From NCBI GenBank assembly GCA_019313105.1, contig JAFDBW010000009.1, positions 1 through 5,487 of the forward strand: 5,487 bases of DNA. The letters are read 5' to 3'. This DNA is from Deltaproteobacteria bacterium (GTDB taxonomy: Bacteria; Desulfobacterota; Desulfuromonadia; Desulfuromonadales; BM103). The notes beneath the pieces are model-generated. The model worked only from the letters and a program-made list of their open reading frames with translations. It searched no databases and was not told where the DNA came from. The translations under genes and the position numbers were made by a program. Of the stretch, positions 1 through 5,446 are shown piece by piece; positions within the stretch are counted from its first letter, which is position 1; the number at the start of each line of letters is the position of its first letter.

Positions 1-23
1 AAACGAAAAAACGGAGGAAAATC

Positions 24-1646
24 ATGTCCATGTTTTGCTACCAATGTGAACAAACCGCAAAAGGGATCGGCTGCACCGCGGTCGGCGTCTGCGGCAAACA
101 ACCTGATGTCGCCGCCTTGCAGGACCTGCTGGTCTACACCCTCAAGGGCATTGCCTTCTGGGCAGACAAGGCCCGGGCGAAAGGCATCAAAGACCAGGAA
201 ATCGATCGCTTCATGATCGATGGACTCTTCACAACTGTCACCAACGTCGACTTCGATCCGGAAGCCGTTTCCAAATTCGTTACAGAGGGCGTACGTCTGC
301 GTGGCAAGGCAAAGCAGCTCGCCGGTGCTTTTGACGGTACGGTCCCCGCTGCCGCACAGGACTGGGCTCTGCCGGCTTCGATTGACGAGCAAGTCAAGCT
401 TGGCGAACTGCATGGCGTAAAGGATTTCACCGTTGATCCCGACATCCACTCGGTGCGCGAGATTACCATGTACGGGATCAAGGGCTACGCCGCCTATGCC
501 GACCACGCCAGGATCCTCGGCAAGGAATCCGAGGAAATCTATGCCTACACGCACAAGGCCCTGGCGGCACAGCTCGACGACAGCCTCGACCTGATGGCCA
601 ACGTCGGACTGGCAATGGAAGCCGGCAAGATCAACTACATCACCATGGAACTGCTCAACCACTCCCATGTAGAGGCTTACGGCCATCCGGTCCCGACCCC
701 GGTCCAGCTCGGCACCAAGGCCGGCAAGGCAATCCTGGTCTCAGGCCACGATCTGAAATTTCTCGAGGAACTGCTTAAGCAAACCGAGGGCACCGGCATC
801 AACATCTACACCCATGGCGAGATGCTGCCGGCACACGGCTACCCCGGCCTGAAGAAGTATCCAAACCTAGTCGCCAACTTCGGCGGCGCCTGGCAGGACC
901 AGCACAAGGAGTTCGCCGAATTCCCCGGTGCCATCATCTTCAACACCAACTGCATCCAGAAGCCATCTGAAAGTTACAAGGACCGCCTCTTTACCTGGGG
1001 CCTAGTCCAGTGGCCCGGCGTCAAGCATGTCAATGGCTGGGACTTCTCCGAAGTGATTGCCAAAGCGAAGCAATGCGATGGTTTTGAAGACAACCCGGGG
1101 CAAGAGATTCTCACCGGTTTCGGACACCACGCCATTCTTGGCGTAGCCGACAAGGTCATCGAAGGCGTCAAGGCCGGCGCGATCAAGCACTTCTTCCTGG
1201 TTGGCGGCTGCGACGGTGCCAAGTCGGGGCGTAACTACTACACAGAATTCGCCGAGCAGGCACCGAAGGACACCGTCATCCTGACCTTGGCCTGTGGCAA
1301 GTTCCGCTTCAACAAACTCGACCTTGGCGATATCGGCGGCATCCCTCGCCTGCTCGATGTCGGCCAGTGCAACGATGCCTACAGCGCCATCCAGGTTGCC
1401 CTGGCGCTGGCTGATGCCTTCGAGTGTGACGTCAACGACCTGCCGCTCTCAATGGTTCTGTCTTGGTACGAGCAGAAGGCCGTTGCGATCCTGCTGACCT
1501 TGCTGCACCTCGGCATCAAGAACATCAAACTTGGTCCGTCACTGCCAGCGTTCATTACACCGAATGTTCTCAACTTCCTGGTTGAGAATTTCAATATAGG
1601 ACCGATTACGACTGCAGAGCAGGATATCAAGGAGATTCTCGGTTAA
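24..1646 (+). CDS. hcp: Hybrid cluster protein (Hcp; NO reductase / hydroxylamine reductase)
   Basis: Cytoplasmic iron-sulfur protein of 540 residues, a normal length for the family. Hcp reduces nitric oxide to N2O in vivo and hydroxylamine to ammonia in vitro, and is also linked to protein S-nitrosylation. Seen here: an N-terminal C5-x2-C8-x8-C17-x5-C23 motif, the spacing that binds a [4Fe-4S] cubane in anaerobes such as Desulfovibrio, unlike the [2Fe-2S] type of enterobacteria. All expected hybrid-cluster ligands are present by motif: H242 (GHD), E266 (HGEMLPA), C310 (TNC), C396 (GGCDG, the persulfide position), C424 (ACGKFRFN), C449 (GQCND) and E483 (WYEQKA). ATG 24 is preceded by GGAGG at 13-17 with a 6-base gap, so it is preferred over the ATG at 30. 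The gene appears monocistronic, with a hairpin following. No Hcr reductase partner lies in the window, so the electron donor is unknown. Its promoter lies outside the window. Confidence 0.97.
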   Translation: MSMFCYQCEQTAKGIGCTAVGVCGKQPDVAALQDLLVYTLKGIAFWADKARAKGIKDQEIDRFMIDGLFTTVTNVDFDPEAVSKFVTEGVRLRGKAKQLAGAFDGTVPAAAQDWALPASIDEQVKLGELHGVKDFTVDPDIHSVREITMYGIKGYAAYADHARILGKESEEIYAYTHKALAAQLDDSLDLMANVGLAMEAGKINYITMELLNHSHVEAYGHPVPTPVQLGTKAGKAILVSGHDLKFLEELLKQTEGTGINIYTHGEMLPAHGYPGLKKYPNLVANFGGAWQDQHKEFAEFPGAIIFNTNCIQKPSESYKDRLFTWGLVQWPGVKHVNGWDFSEVIAKAKQCDGFEDNPGQEILTGFGHHAILGVADKVIEGVKAGAIKHFFLVGGCDGAKSGRNYYTEFAEQAPKDTVILTLACGKFRFNKLDLGDIGGIPRLLDVGQCNDAYSAIQVALALADAFECDVNDLPLSMVLSWYEQKAVAILLTLLHLGIKNIKLGPSLPAFITPNVLNFLVENFNIGPITTAEQDIKEILG

Positions 1647-1668
1647 ACCGTTCAATCAACTGAAAAAA

Positions 1669-1702
1669 GCAAGCGGGCAGCCAGGATGGGCTGCCCGCTT
1701 GC
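1669..1702 (+). terminator. Strong hairpin after hcp, probable terminator
   Basis: A perfect 14-bp stem (1669-1682 paired with 1689-1702) closes a 6-base loop, starting 23 bases after the hcp stop codon. The rightward tail is GTTGTCATCTT, a poor U-tract. An A6 run (1663-1668) precedes the stem, so the minus-strand transcript would have a clean U6 tail. The hairpin may therefore stop transcription in both directions, and by its tail it is better suited to leftward transcription. Confidence 0.8.
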
Positions 1703-1750
1703 GTTGTCATCTTCCAATATTGAATCCAAACAGCCAATATCCTTAGGTCA

Positions 1751-1798
1751 TCTGAGAATGGGTTGCGAGAAGGTTTATATTAATCGCAGCGTCTCAGA
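1751..1798. repeat. Imperfect inverted repeat / possible structured RNA
   Basis: An outer 7-bp stem TCTGAGA (1751-1757) / TCTCAGA (1792-1798) encloses an inner 7-bp stem (1762-1768 with 1784-1790, containing one G-U pair). The two stems are separated by an asymmetric bulge (4 bases on the left, 1 on the right), and a 15-base A+T-rich loop lies at 1769-1783. There is no U-tract after it, so it is unlikely to be a terminator. Its role is unknown: it could be a structured RNA element, a protein-binding dyad or an end of a small mobile repeat. Confidence 0.4.
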
Positions 1799-1930
1799 AG
1801 TCAGGGTCAGTAAGAATTTGGCAAAACGGCCAAGTTTGCCTATCAAAACGATGCAGTAGTATAAATAGGACCGCCTCACGAAATGATGGGCACTTGGATC
1901 TAGTCGAAGTGGCAAATTCTCATTTGTCTG

Positions 1931-1948
1931 GTGTTACAGCGTTAACAC
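1931..1948. promoter_or_regulatory. Operator-like dyad GTGTTA-N6-TAACAC
   Basis: A perfect 6-bp dyad with a 6-base spacer. The inner TGTTA-N6-TAACA has the geometry of CRP/FNR-family sites (TGTGA-N6-TCACA for CRP) with one base changed per arm. It lies about 285 bases after the hcp stop codon and about 330 bases before the transposase relic, so no adjacent intact gene explains it. It could be a chance dyad or an orphaned operator. Confidence 0.3.
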
Positions 1949-2152
1949 TTCAGTGCAATCACCACATACTCCACGTTATTGTCCTAGGTTATCACCACCG
2001 CTCATCATTGCTATTGTTGCCTCCCTGATACTCGATGGATAAATACATGTCAGGCGGTGATAGATTAATTTTTAAAAAAAACACGGTAGATTATATACGT
2101 AGAGATTTATGTAAGAAATTTGTCAGTAGATAAACCCATTTAAGTCAAATAT

Positions 2153-2171
2153 GAGCCTCTTGCAAAAGTAG
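2153..2171 (+). repeat. Possible left terminal repeat of the decayed insertion sequence
   Basis: The sequence starting GAGCCTCTTGCAAAAG resembles, from memory, the ends of insertion sequences that carry this kind of transposase. It lies about 125 bases upstream of the transposase start, a plausible distance. TTGCAA inside it and TATATA at 2185-2190 could also form a weak transposase promoter, though their spacing of 19 bases is long. No inverted copy is found downstream, so the right end is missing or this call is wrong. Confidence 0.3.
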
Positions 2172-2277
2172 ATTAAGTTTTTCGTATATAGAGGTAATGG
2201 GTTAAAAAGTCGAGCTTCAAAGGCAACTCTCTGATATTATTAGGTTACCACACCAAATAAGAATCAGGAGGACGCCA

Positions 2278-2639
2278 ATGAAGCTCAAGGCCAAAATATC
2301 ATGGTTGATGGGAACAGTACAGCAAAGTCTGTTTCCCTATCTTGACGAGAGCCTGCCCGATCCGCTGACGGGCCCAGAGAGGCAGTTGGTCAAGATCCTT
2401 GAGCTGGTTCAGGTTGAACAGCATGTCCCGGTCAGCGGCAGGAGGTCCCCTCGGAATCGACCTTCTCCCGGGCCTTTGCCGAGGATGCCCAAGCCGGCCT
2501 CGGAACGGTGGGCCACGATGCCCTGGTCACGGAACATCTCGGCTCGGAACTGATTGGCCACATCAGCCGGGATTTGACCTCTCTTGCGGGGCGCGAGAAG
2601 CCGGTCAAAAAGGTCAAATCGCCCTTAGCGAGTCGATGA
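2278..2639 (+). pseudogene. Decayed DDE transposase (internal deletion and frameshift, C-terminus lost)
   Basis: The relic is in two pieces. From ATG 2278, with CAGGAGG at 2265-2271 upstream, about 50 residues read well (MKLKAKISW..., SLFPYLDESLPDPLT, KILELVQVEQHVPV). After about 2440 that frame turns to proline/arginine-rich shadow sequence. The protein resumes in another frame at 2445-2636 with VPSESTFSRAFAE, GLGTVGHDALV, ELIGHISRD and REKPVKK, ending at TGA 2637. HISRD with the following T fits the segment around the first catalytic Asp of an IS4/IS5-like DDE transposase, where the usual form I recall is RDST; here S has become L. From the family layout, some tens of residues are deleted at the junction, and everything after the first catalytic Asp region is gone. 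It cannot encode an active enzyme. The exact IS family is not assigned. The relic ends 9 bases before the end of the convergent lrp-type gene. Confidence 0.8.
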
Positions 2640-2648
2640 CTAGACAAT

Positions 2649-3110
2649 CTACACGAGGGAAACCGGGATTGCTGTCTCAAACTTGATTCTCTCCATCGCG
2701 AACAGGGTCCGAAATTTAACCACATTCGGGTCATTGTTAAAGAGCCTGTTGCAGATGGCTTGGTATTCCTTCATGTCAACCAGGTTAATTATCAAGATTA
2801 CGTCGGTTTCACCTGTCACACTGTAGACCTGTGCTATGGCTGGCTCCCTCAAAATTTGCTCCATAAACATTTTCCGAGCTTCTACCCCGTGCCGCTCAAG
2901 CGTTACATCAACGATTGCTGTCAGCCCACGATTGAGTTTGTCTGGATCGACCAAGCCCACTGTTTTCAGTATCACTCCCTCCTTTTTTAATCTCTGAACA
3001 CGTCGCAGGCAGCTTGATGGTGACAGGTTGATTTGAATTGCCATCTCCGCATTGGTCAGATCAGCATTGTTCTGTATTACTTCGATAATCTTGCAGTCAA
3101 TTGAATCCAC
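2649..3110 (-). CDS. Lrp/AsnC-family transcriptional regulator
   Basis: A 153-residue DNA-binding regulator of the feast/famine family, which typically forms dimers or octamers and senses amino acids or related metabolites. Seen: an N-terminal winged HTH (MDSIDCKIIEVIQNNADLTN, then the recognition helix around LSPSSCLRRVQRLKKEGVI, residues 29-47), then a linker (VGLVDPDKLN) and a RAM ligand-binding domain from about residue 64, with the GETDVILIINLVDMKEY turn at 100-116. The GTG start at 3110 is preferred: AGGAGG (plus positions 3120-3125) sits 9 bases upstream, and VDSID fits the usual family N-terminus. A TTG two codons further upstream is only 3 bases from that site. The stop is TAG (2649-2651). 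It is divergent from the Gate-domain membrane gene, the usual arrangement for a local regulator that controls the neighbouring transporter and itself. The tail after ETAIP is a few residues longer than typical. The ligand is unknown. Confidence 0.93.
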   Translation of the reverse strand: MDSIDCKIIEVIQNNADLTNAEMAIQINLSPSSCLRRVQRLKKEGVILKTVGLVDPDKLNRGLTAIVDVTLERHGVEARKMFMEQILREPAIAQVYSVTGETDVILIINLVDMKEYQAICNRLFNNDPNVVKFRTLFAMERIKFETAIPVSLV

Positions 3111-3132
3111 TTGCAATATCCTCCTGTTTTAT

Positions 3133-3148
3133 AGTTATTTTTGCAACT
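3133..3148. promoter_or_regulatory. Candidate Lrp-type operator 1 (AGTT-N8-AACT)
   Basis: A dyad within the divergent regulator/transporter intergenic region, extending outward to ATAGTT (3131-3136) / AACTAT (3145-3150), with an A+T-rich centre ATTTTTGC. It lies just upstream of the regulator's ribosome binding site, a position that suits autoregulation. An A+T-rich centre flanked by short inverted arms fits Lrp/AsnC sites in general. No exact consensus is known for this protein. Confidence 0.45.
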
Positions 3149-3172
3149 ATTAGCCATATTAACACAACACTT

Positions 3173-3188
3173 AGTCACATGTTCGACT
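3173..3188. promoter_or_regulatory. Candidate Lrp-type operator 2 (AGTC-N8-GACT)
   Basis: A second dyad with the same geometry as the one at 3133-3148: 4-base core arms and an 8-base spacer. The two 16-base sites share 10 identical positions, and their centres are exactly 40 bases apart, close to four helical turns. This one is nearer to the membrane-protein gene and would overlap or abut its promoter. Confidence 0.4.
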
Positions 3189-3215
3189 TAAAATCATCTA
3201 TCCTGCCACTATCTT
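3188..3215 (+). promoter_or_regulatory. Weak sigma-70-like promoter for the Gate-domain gene
   Basis: TTAAAA (3188-3193) and TATCTT (3210-3215) each match four of six consensus positions and are separated by 16 bases. The -10-like box ends 18 bases before the GTG start at 3234. The match is poor, as would be expected of an activated promoter, but it may also be chance. Confidence 0.25.
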
Positions 3216-3233
3216 TGGTTTAGGAGGTAGTGC

Positions 3234-4226
3234 GTGAAGAGATTGGCATGTGAATTGAAAAAACTGATGGGCGACACCTTCTCTCTTTACGGTGAGCTAT
3301 TGAAGGTCATGATCCCTGTCATGATTCTGGTGAGGCTTGCTGTCGAATTCGGAGCCATTGAGTTCGTCGGCAAGTTGATTGCCCCGGTCATGGGTTGGGT
3401 TGGCTTGCCAGGAGAGATGGGGTTTGTCTGGGTGACCGCAATGATTGTTAATATCTATGCCGGTGCAGCGGCCCTACTTACAATCTTACCGGAGTGTCCA
3501 CTGACGATTGCGCAGGCCACAATTCTCGGCTCGATGATTTTGATCGCCCATTCACTACCGATCGAACAACGTATTGCTCAGAAAGCTGGTGCCGGGCTTC
3601 TCTTTACCTTGGGGTTAAGGCTGATTGCTGCGATGGTGTACGGAGTGATACTGTCAATTTTCTATTCGCGATTTCCTGAGTTTCAAAAGCCGGCAGAGGT
3701 GGTTTTCCTCGAACTGGCACCTCCTTCGCAAGATTGGCTGTCGTGGGCAGCCAGTAGTATCAAATCGCTATGGTCGATCTTCTGGATTATCTTCGTTCTG
3801 TTATTCGGGTTGCGCCTGCTGGACATATTTAAAATTACTCCGATTCTTGCCAAGGCTTTATCACCATTTCTGCGGTTCATGGGAATTGGCGAAAAGGCCA
3901 CATCGATGGCCGTAACTGGTGCACTGCTAGGGATTTCTTACGGCGGGGCATTAATTATTCAGGAGGCCCGCTCCGGTAACCTTGCGGAGAAAGATATTTT
4001 CCTCTCGCTCTCCTTCATGTGTCTCTGTCACGGCTTGATTGAGGATACCCTATTCGTGATGGCCTTCGGTGGGCACTACTCTGGTTTACTTATCGGTCGG
4101 TTTATCTTCTCATTGCTTGCAATTATGATTTTGTCACAAGTCGTTAGCAAGATGCCGTCTCTGGCAGTTCAACGCTACCTGTTCAGCAAATCGGACTACA
4201 GTGCAAACCAAACCGCTACCGGATAA
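3234..4226 (+). CDS. Membrane protein with two Gate (nucleoside-recognition) domains
   Basis: A 330-residue inner-membrane protein with about eight hydrophobic segments. Start GTG 3234 has AGGAGG at 3222-3227, 6 bases upstream. The protein is a tandem duplication of the Gate fold (nucleoside recognition family). Residues about 24-117 (VMIPVMILVRL..., NIYAGAAALL, GSMILIAHSLPIEQ) match about 183-277 (FWIIFVLLFGLRLL, GISYGGALII, LSFMCLCHGLIEDT). The paired His/Glu positions H106/E111 and H266/E270 fall in equivalent places. The halves are joined by a more polar linker at about 145-177. Gate domains occur in nucleoside transporters, spore maturation proteins and other permeases, so transport is likely but the substrate is not determined; the family name does not prove nucleoside specificity. 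It is divergent from an Lrp-type regulator that probably controls it, and is followed on the same strand by another membrane gene. Confidence 0.85.
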   Translation: MKRLACELKKLMGDTFSLYGELLKVMIPVMILVRLAVEFGAIEFVGKLIAPVMGWVGLPGEMGFVWVTAMIVNIYAGAAALLTILPECPLTIAQATILGSMILIAHSLPIEQRIAQKAGAGLLFTLGLRLIAAMVYGVILSIFYSRFPEFQKPAEVVFLELAPPSQDWLSWAASSIKSLWSIFWIIFVLLFGLRLLDIFKITPILAKALSPFLRFMGIGEKATSMAVTGALLGISYGGALIIQEARSGNLAEKDIFLSLSFMCLCHGLIEDTLFVMAFGGHYSGLLIGRFIFSLLAIMILSQVVSKMPSLAVQRYLFSKSDYSANQTATG

Positions 4227-4317
4227 GCAAAATGATGAAGCAAGTTATCTAAGCGAGCACATGAGGTTCAAAAGGTAGGTTTCAAAATCGTTTCTGCAAT
4301 AGATTAGAGTCCCTTCC

Positions 4318-5121
4318 ATGACAGGATTACTACTCTACAAAATTGGCATTACCATGATGGCAGTTCTCGGCCTTTCATTTGTTGCCGAAAAGATCAGTAC
4401 TAGGCTGGCCGGCCTTCTTTCCGGCTACCCAATCGGTACTGCTATAATCCTGCATTTTTATGGTCTAGAATACGGTGCCCAATTTGCGGCCGACGCTGCG
4501 ATATTCAACCTCTGTGGGCTGTTCGCATCGCAGTGCTTTGCCTACACCTATTACCGTGCTTCGCAGCGAACCACGTCACTTTTTCTGGTCTCAGTACTCG
4601 CTCTGTCAGGATACATGCTACCGGCCTTCATTGTCAGCCAGACGAATCCGACCAGGCTCAATGCTTTAGTCCTTGCCGTTATCGTAACGGCGCTGTTTTG
4701 CATCCTGCTTCGCAACAATACAACCCAAAAGGTTGCACCCTCCAGGACTTGGTCAACTCACTTGGTTGTCAGCCGATTGTTGTTCACCGCGACACTTGTT
4801 CTTGTTGTGACTGAGTTCGCAGACATCGTTGGTCCGAGCTGGGCGGGTCTCTTTTCTGCTTTTCCTGTGGCTCTTTACCCATTGGTGTTCTTGCTGCATC
4901 GGGAACACGGATCCGAGACGGCACGAACCTTCCTTGGAAATTTCCCATACGGTCTCTGGTCAGTCATTGCATACGCCCTGACCGTATCCTTGGTCTACCC
5001 GCTATACGGTGTAGTCTTGGGAACACTGCTTGGATTTGCCATTGCAACTGCCGTATTGGCGGTCATAGGGATAAAGCCGCTACTTATTTACTGGAAGTGT
5101 CCCAAGCAAAACGCAACGTGA
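4318..5121 (+). CDS. Polytopic membrane protein of two similar halves, function unknown
   Basis: I do not recognise a named family. The protein has 267 residues and roughly eight or nine hydrophobic segments, with a short basic/polar C-terminal tail (YWKCPKQNAT). The two halves are homologous at a constant offset of 145 residues: AGLLSGYP (31-38) matches AGLFSAFP (176-183), LEYG (50-53) matches REHG (195-198), and GL at 67-68 matches GL at 212-213. This is typical of transporters that arose by duplication, and the conserved small-residue/proline turn may line a pathway. An in-frame stop at 4300-4302 makes ATG 4318 the first possible start, but there is no clear ribosome binding site (upstream is TTAGAGTCCCTTCC), so expression may be low or the true start may be a later ATG at 4354 or 4357. 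It lies 91 bases after the Gate-domain gene with no terminator between, so co-transcription is plausible. Confidence 0.8.
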   Translation: MTGLLLYKIGITMMAVLGLSFVAEKISTRLAGLLSGYPIGTAIILHFYGLEYGAQFAADAAIFNLCGLFASQCFAYTYYRASQRTTSLFLVSVLALSGYMLPAFIVSQTNPTRLNALVLAVIVTALFCILLRNNTTQKVAPSRTWSTHLVVSRLLFTATLVLVVTEFADIVGPSWAGLFSAFPVALYPLVFLLHREHGSETARTFLGNFPYGLWSVIAYALTVSLVYPLYGVVLGTLLGFAIATAVLAVIGIKPLLIYWKCPKQNAT

Positions 5122-5155
5122 TAGTTTGCTTTTTGCTCCACATGTTACTGGTGGT

Positions 5156-5176
5156 AACCCACCTCGGGGTAGGTTT
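5156..5176 (+). terminator. Weak hairpin after the 267-residue membrane gene
   Basis: ACC-C-ACC and GGT-A-GGT pair around a TCGG loop, with one C/A mismatch and an extra A-T pair at the base. The tail TTTCTC follows. It begins 35 bases after the stop codon. A nearby GTTAC-N5-GTAAC (5144-5158) overlaps it and could compete. It is plausible as a weak terminator only. Confidence 0.3.
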
Positions 5177-5264
5177 CTCATAAACCACGACTTCTAGGAC
5201 GAAAAGCAGGTTATTATTGATAGAGGTATTCAGTAAGCTCATTAATCCACAAAATTATGGCTAA

Positions 5265-5281
5265 CTGGGTTCGATCCCTGG
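5265..5281 (+). other. Isolated tRNA T-arm-like sequence (possible tRNA remnant)
   Basis: CTGGG-TTCGATC-CCTGG has the T-arm architecture of a tRNA: a 5-bp stem (with two G-U type pairs) and a seven-base TTCGATC loop. The following TGGCCGT would be the 3' acceptor strand, but no complementary 5' strand, anticodon arm or CCA is found nearby, so this is not a complete tRNA gene. It could be the 3' fragment left at an integration site, or chance. Confidence 0.35.
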
Positions 5282-5446
5282 TGGCCGTTTTCGTTCTCAT
5301 TTACAGGTTGACAAGCCTGACCGAATTGGTTAGGTATTCCTAAGTATAGTTGATAATGTCATATGTATGTATGTCTCTGGGAATCGTTAGAGAACAAGCG
5401 GTCCACATCACATAGGACTAATCACGACACAAATTAAGGAGCTAAA

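Larger units (their letters stand above)
1703..2277. other. Long non-coding stretch between hcp and the transposase relic
   Basis: No reading frame with a start, ribosome binding site and recognisable protein is present on either strand across about 575 bases. The left part has mixed composition and carries a 48-base hairpin (1751-1798), a TGTTA-N6-TAACA dyad (1932-1947), a repeated ATCACCAC (1958-1965 and 1991-1998) and a wide inverted pair TATCACC (1990-1996) / GGTGATA (2056-2062). From about 2060 the sequence becomes A+T rich, with an A8 run around 2074-2081 and TAGATTA occurring three times (near 2061, 2087 and 2169). The last part is probably the left flank of the decayed insertion sequence. 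Confidence 0.6.
5122..5446. other. Non-coding stretch before the DJ-1/PfpI-type gene
   Basis: No credible gene in about 325 bases. It contains a weak hairpin after the membrane gene (5156-5175), a tRNA T-arm-like sequence (5265-5281), a short stem-loop (5304-5319) that contains a perfect TTGACA (5308-5313), a TATG tandem near 5363-5373 and a dyad TCTCT-N10-AGAGA (5374-5378 / 5389-5393). The TTGACA has no good -10 box at 16-18 bases. TATAGT (5345-5350) and GATAAT (5352-5357) are -10-like but badly spaced from it. The promoter of the downstream gene is probably in here but cannot be fixed. Confidence 0.5.

Noticed and set aside
134..481. Open frame of 115 codons on the minus strand within hcp
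   Set aside because: It lies opposite a fully conserved Hcp coding region, its translation is Ser/Pro/Arg-rich with no family features, and no ribosome binding site stands out. It is a shadow of the high-G+C gene.
2399..2686. Plus-strand open frame of 95 codons over the transposase relic
   Set aside because: The genuine transposase residues lie in the other two plus frames across this span. This frame gives Pro/Gly/Arg-rich sequence and runs into the antisense of the lrp-type gene.
2432..2734. Minus-strand open frame of 100 codons overlapping the 3' end of the lrp-type gene
   Set aside because: It is antisense to the transposase relic and out of frame with the real regulator, with no recognisable domain.
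3683..3901. Minus-strand open frame of 72 codons inside the Gate-domain gene
   Set aside because: It is antisense to a well-supported membrane protein, has no start signals and has no domain character.
4264..4287. Direct repeat AGGTTCAAAA / AGGTTTCAAAA between the two membrane genes
   Set aside because: It is two imperfect copies of about ten bases in an ordinary intergenic gap, which is too little to call a binding array or mobile element.
4533..4814. Plus-strand open frame of 93 codons inside the 267-residue membrane gene
   Set aside because: It is an alternative frame of a clear polytopic membrane protein. Its translation is Cys/His/Arg-rich noise with no ribosome binding site.
5265..5290. 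Complete tRNA gene
   Set aside because: Only a T-arm is visible. No acceptor complement, D-arm or anticodon arm is found upstream within the expected length, and no CCA follows.
5363..5373. TATG tandem repeat as a phase-variation tract
   Set aside because: It is only about two and a half units, lies outside any coding region and is not suitably placed in an identified promoter.
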